Made by a program: the position numbers and the translations under genes. From Acidimicrobiaceae bacterium (GTDB lineage: Bacteria > Actinomycetota > Acidimicrobiia > Acidimicrobiales > RAAP-2): a DNA stretch of 64,000 bases. How positions within the stretch are numbered: the stretch's first letter is position 1; each line of letters opens with the position of its first letter. The stretch is from contig PKXJ01000032.1 of the NCBI GenBank assembly GCA_003132305.1, positions 185,358 to 249,357 on the forward strand, written 5' to 3'. The notes below the pieces were generated by a model that was not told the origin of the DNA, ran no database searches, and worked only from the letters and a program-made list of their open reading frames with translations. This document shows, piece after piece, positions 61,871 through 64,000 of this stretch.

Positions 61871-63481
61871 TCACTTCAAAGGGGCGGCGTCTCTCTCGAT
61901 CTGTTCGAGGCTCTCGGTGAGTGACGCGCGTATGGCGTCGAGACGGGCCTTACGAGCGTCGCCGACGAGTGGCGCGTTTCGCGCGTCAACTTCGCCAATG
62001 ACCTCTTCGATGGGCGCGAGAAACCGTGACGGTGAGCGGTCTGGGTAGCGCGGGTCGTTTCGCCCACGGCTCCACGTGATGAGTAGTGAGTGTTCGGCTC
62101 GACTGAGCGCCACGTAGGCCAGGCGTTGCTCTTCGGCCAACTGCTCTGGCGTCGAGGCGTTGTAGTTCGGCAACTGACCTTCGGCCCATCCGATCGCCGC
62201 CACGTGTTGAAACTCGAGTCCCTTCGCGCGGTGAATCGTGGAGAGCGCGACGGCGTCTCGATCGACTTCATCCAGGCGCCGCGAGGAGAGTTCCGGGGCC
62301 ATAAGGTCCGAGGCCGGAGAGTGTTCCGGCCCGCGTCGTTCGTTGGGGATGTCAACGGCGTCCAGATAGCTCGCGACGAGTTCTAGTTGCGCGTTCGTGC
62401 GGGCCAACACCGCCATTGACTTCCATGGGCTGCCCGGTTGATGTCTTGCCCCGAGCCAGGTGGCGACGTGTTCGGCCTCTTCTTCGTCAGTGTTGTAACT
62501 GCGAACTAGGGGCACCTCACCCTCGTCCTTGGCGGGTATGATCCCGCGGGCCCCCTCTTCGAGCAGCGTGTTCGCGACGGCGATGATGTTCGCTGTCGAA
62601 CGGTGATTTCTCGTGAGGTCCAGGACGACCGTGTCGGGCCACGTGGCCAGCAGTTCGTTGATGAGGGTCGGATTCGCGCCGTTGAAGCCGTAGATGGACT
62701 GATTCGGGTCACCTACGCAAAAGAGATCGGGATCGTCGCCGGCCATTTGGCGCAACAACATCAACTGCAGGGGATTCATGTCTTGGGTCTCGTCAACGTA
62801 GAGCGAGCGGTTGCGATAGCGAAACGACGCCAGCACGTCGGGTTCGTCTTTCAGCAACGTGATGGCTTCACTGAGGAGAAGGTCGAAGTCCAATACGCCA
62901 CGGCTGCGACAGAGTCCGACGTAGCGGTCGAGCACGTCGGCCAGTTGGGCGGGTGGAAGCGGCGCGTCACGACGAAGGCGACGCGCGCTCTTCGCGTAGA
63001 GCGTGCCGTTGAATCCCTGACTGAGCGCCCATCCGATCTCTTGTTCGAGTCTCGGCAGTTGCCAGTCTTCAAGCTTGAGTTCGCCGCTTTCTTTTAGTTG
63101 CTTCGCTAACGCGCTCACGAGTTTTCGTCGATTGGGCTCGAGGGTCAGGGGTCGCAAGTGGTGATCCTCACGGTACTGCGTCACCAGATTCAGTGCGGCT
63201 CGATGGAACGTGCCCGCGCGCACGTCACGCACGCCGGCGCGAAAGAGTCGTCGGCGCAGTTCATCGCCGGCCTTGCGAGTAAAGGTCATGGCTAGTATCT
63301 GGTCGGGCGCGACTTCTTCGTCGCTGACGCGACGTTGGATTCGAAGGGTCAGGACGTGCGTTTTACCAGAACCGGCGGTGGCGCGAATGAGGAGTCGACG
63401 CGCGGGTGACATCACGGCCTCGCGCTGCTCGGGCGTGAGGCCAACGAGCAGTTCGTTAGAGAATGTCGTCTCGTCACTCAT
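61871..63481 (-). CDS. Compact UvrD/PcrA-type superfamily 1 helicase
   Basis: 536 residues. Motif I ATAGSGKTHVL, Ia MTFTRKAGDELRRRL, II YVDETQDMNPLQL, III GDPNQSIYGFNGA, IV LTRNHRSTANI, V STIHRAKGLEFQHV, VI RLAYVALSRAEH are all present. It is 150-250 residues shorter than PcrA or UvrD, mainly from trimmed 1B/2B insertions and no C-terminal extension. Probably a 3'-5' repair helicase. ATG with TAGCGT 10 nt upstream. Confidence 0.9.
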   Translation of the reverse strand: MSDETTFSNELLVGLTPEQREAVMSPARRLLIRATAGSGKTHVLTLRIQRRVSDEEVAPDQILAMTFTRKAGDELRRRLFRAGVRDVRAGTFHRAALNLVTQYREDHHLRPLTLEPNRRKLVSALAKQLKESGELKLEDWQLPRLEQEIGWALSQGFNGTLYAKSARRLRRDAPLPPAQLADVLDRYVGLCRSRGVLDFDLLLSEAITLLKDEPDVLASFRYRNRSLYVDETQDMNPLQLMLLRQMAGDDPDLFCVGDPNQSIYGFNGANPTLINELLATWPDTVVLDLTRNHRSTANIIAVANTLLEEGARGIIPAKDEGEVPLVRSYNTDEEEAEHVATWLGARHQPGSPWKSMAVLARTNAQLELVASYLDAVDIPNERRGPEHSPASDLMAPELSSRRLDEVDRDAVALSTIHRAKGLEFQHVAAIGWAEGQLPNYNASTPEQLAEEQRLAYVALSRAEHSLLITWSRGRNDPRYPDRSPSRFLAPIEEVIGEVDARNAPLVGDARKARLDAIRASLTESLEQIERDAAPLK

Positions 63482-63491
63482 GATGCCTACG

Positions 63492-63497
63492 ACGCTA
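63492..63497 (-). promoter_or_regulatory. -10 element of the UvrD-type helicase gene
   Basis: TAGCGT on the minus strand, 10 nt before the ATG. Confidence 0.4.
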
Positions 63498-63540
63498 CCG
63501 GGGGACCGTGACGTGGTTTCGGGTGCGGGTACTGCCTCAC

Positions 63541-63546
63541 TAACCT
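63541..63546 (+). promoter_or_regulatory. -10 element of the right-edge hydrolase (leaderless)
   Basis: TAACCT, 7 nt before the GTG at 63554. Confidence 0.5.
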
Positions 63547-63553
63547 GAAGGAC

Positions 63554-64000
63554 GTGCTTCGTAGCTACGGCGACTCGACTCTCTTTGGAGAGTCCTACGG
63601 TGAAGGTCCCGTTCGAGTGGTGTGGCTACACGGCTGGGGGCGCCGCGCCGAGGACTTTAGTGTCGCGGCCCGCTCCTTGGCCGAGCGCGGCGTGGCGTCG
63701 GTGGCGCTCGATCTACCCGGTTTTGGCACGTCGCCGATGCCGAGGGTGTCCGGGGGCCCACGTCACTACGCCGAGTTGATTCTTCCCGCCTTGGAAGAGA
63801 TCGCCGACGAGCCGTTGGTCCTCGTCGGACACTCCTTCGGGGGAAGCGTGGCCACGGTCGTGGCGAGCGCGCACCCCAAAGTCGTGCGGGCGTTGGTGCT
63901 CTCTGGCGCGCCGCTCCTTCGTCTGACGGCCCCGACGAGTGCCCCCTTGGCGTACCGCGCGCGGCGGTGGCTTCACGCGAGGGCTCTCTTGAGCGACGCG
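63554..64000 (+). CDS. Alpha/beta hydrolase (3' end outside window)
   Basis: Partial, 149 codons, missing from the ORF track because no stop is reached. Translation from GTG 63554 gives VLRSYGDSTLFGESYG, then VVWLHGWGRRAEDF (oxyanion), LDLPGFGTSP and LVLVGHSFGGSVATV (GxSxG nucleophile). The acid and His lie beyond the edge. The start fits TAACCT 7 nt upstream. Divergent from the helicase gene. Confidence 0.85.
   Translation, partial: MLRSYGDSTLFGESYGEGPVRVVWLHGWGRRAEDFSVAARSLAERGVASVALDLPGFGTSPMPRVSGGPRHYAELILPALEEIADEPLVLVGHSFGGSVATVVASAHPKVVRALVLSGAPLLRLTAPTSAPLAYRARRWLHARALLSDA

Overview
The window is GC-rich and almost fully coding, with about 53 protein genes and no rRNA, tRNA or CRISPR that I can see. 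The gene content points to an actinobacterium, most likely of the class Acidimicrobiia (inference; there is no rRNA here to confirm it). The evidence is a mycobacterial-type fused 2-oxoglutarate dehydrogenase (Kgd), a fused PafBC DNA-damage activator, a CofC/FbiD enzyme of F420 synthesis, an H1-like AKKRPA-repeat basic protein, prfB without the programmed frameshift, SufU-type Fe-S assembly and many GTG starts. At least twenty genes have a TANNNT -10 hexamer only 6-10 nt upstream of the start codon, which is the layout of leaderless mRNAs. Gene packing is extreme: ten same-strand junctions are ATGA/GTGA overlaps, and six convergent pairs share one 4-nt double stop.

Layout. 1-2.9 kb: minus-strand MBL hydrolase-sufC-sufS-sufU with a 26-bp palindrome in front of sufC. 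2.9-8.5 kb: acyl-CoA dehydrogenase, two-gene hydrolase/thiE convergence, a cysteine-free Rrf2 regulator, RNase HI, M3 peptidase. 8.6-12.8 kb: lipoate/2-oxoacid dehydrogenase operon lpd - E2 with an altered active site - a LipB-LipA fusion. 12.9-16.9 kb: cobalamin methionine synthase diverging from a PduO adenosyltransferase, followed by leucyl aminopeptidase, a nitroreductase, a rhodanese-ThiF protein and an RDD membrane protein. 20.9-28.3 kb: methylmalonyl-CoA mutase catalytic subunit, an acyl-CoA carboxylase alpha/M20 amidohydrolase/ABM operon, BirA, dTDP-rhamnose synthesis and a glycosyltransferase. 28.6-36.5 kb: secA, prfB, ftsE, ftsX, msrB, dxs. 36.5-40.2 kb: tldD-tldE, an FmdB zinc ribbon, moaC.

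40.2-45.2 kb is the most accessory-looking part: pafBC followed directly by a stand-alone MobF/TrwC-type relaxase, a convergent VirD4/TraG-like coupling ATPase, a more AT-rich patch with a palindrome, and the H1-like gene closed by a strong hairpin. 45.2-52.5 kb: cofC, rnhB and an oligopeptide ABC transporter split into a fused double-ATPase gene and a convergent oppA-B-C unit. 52.6-64 kb: epimerase/hydrolase pair, then the kgd operon (Kgd, NYN ribonuclease with H1-like linker and S1 domain, FabZ-like dehydratase, exonuclease III), a ThDP enzyme, a compact UvrD-type helicase and a hydrolase cut by the window edge.

How genes fit together: Kgd has no lipoyl domain and so needs a lipoylated E2 and Lpd, both of which sit with the lipoyl-building enzyme at 8.6-12.8 kb. 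The biotin carboxylase, BirA, MutA and PduO are pieces of propionyl-CoA to succinyl-CoA conversion. The two least ordinary items are the pafBC-relaxase-coupling protein locus and the Regnase-like NYN-S1 protein cotranscribed with kgd.
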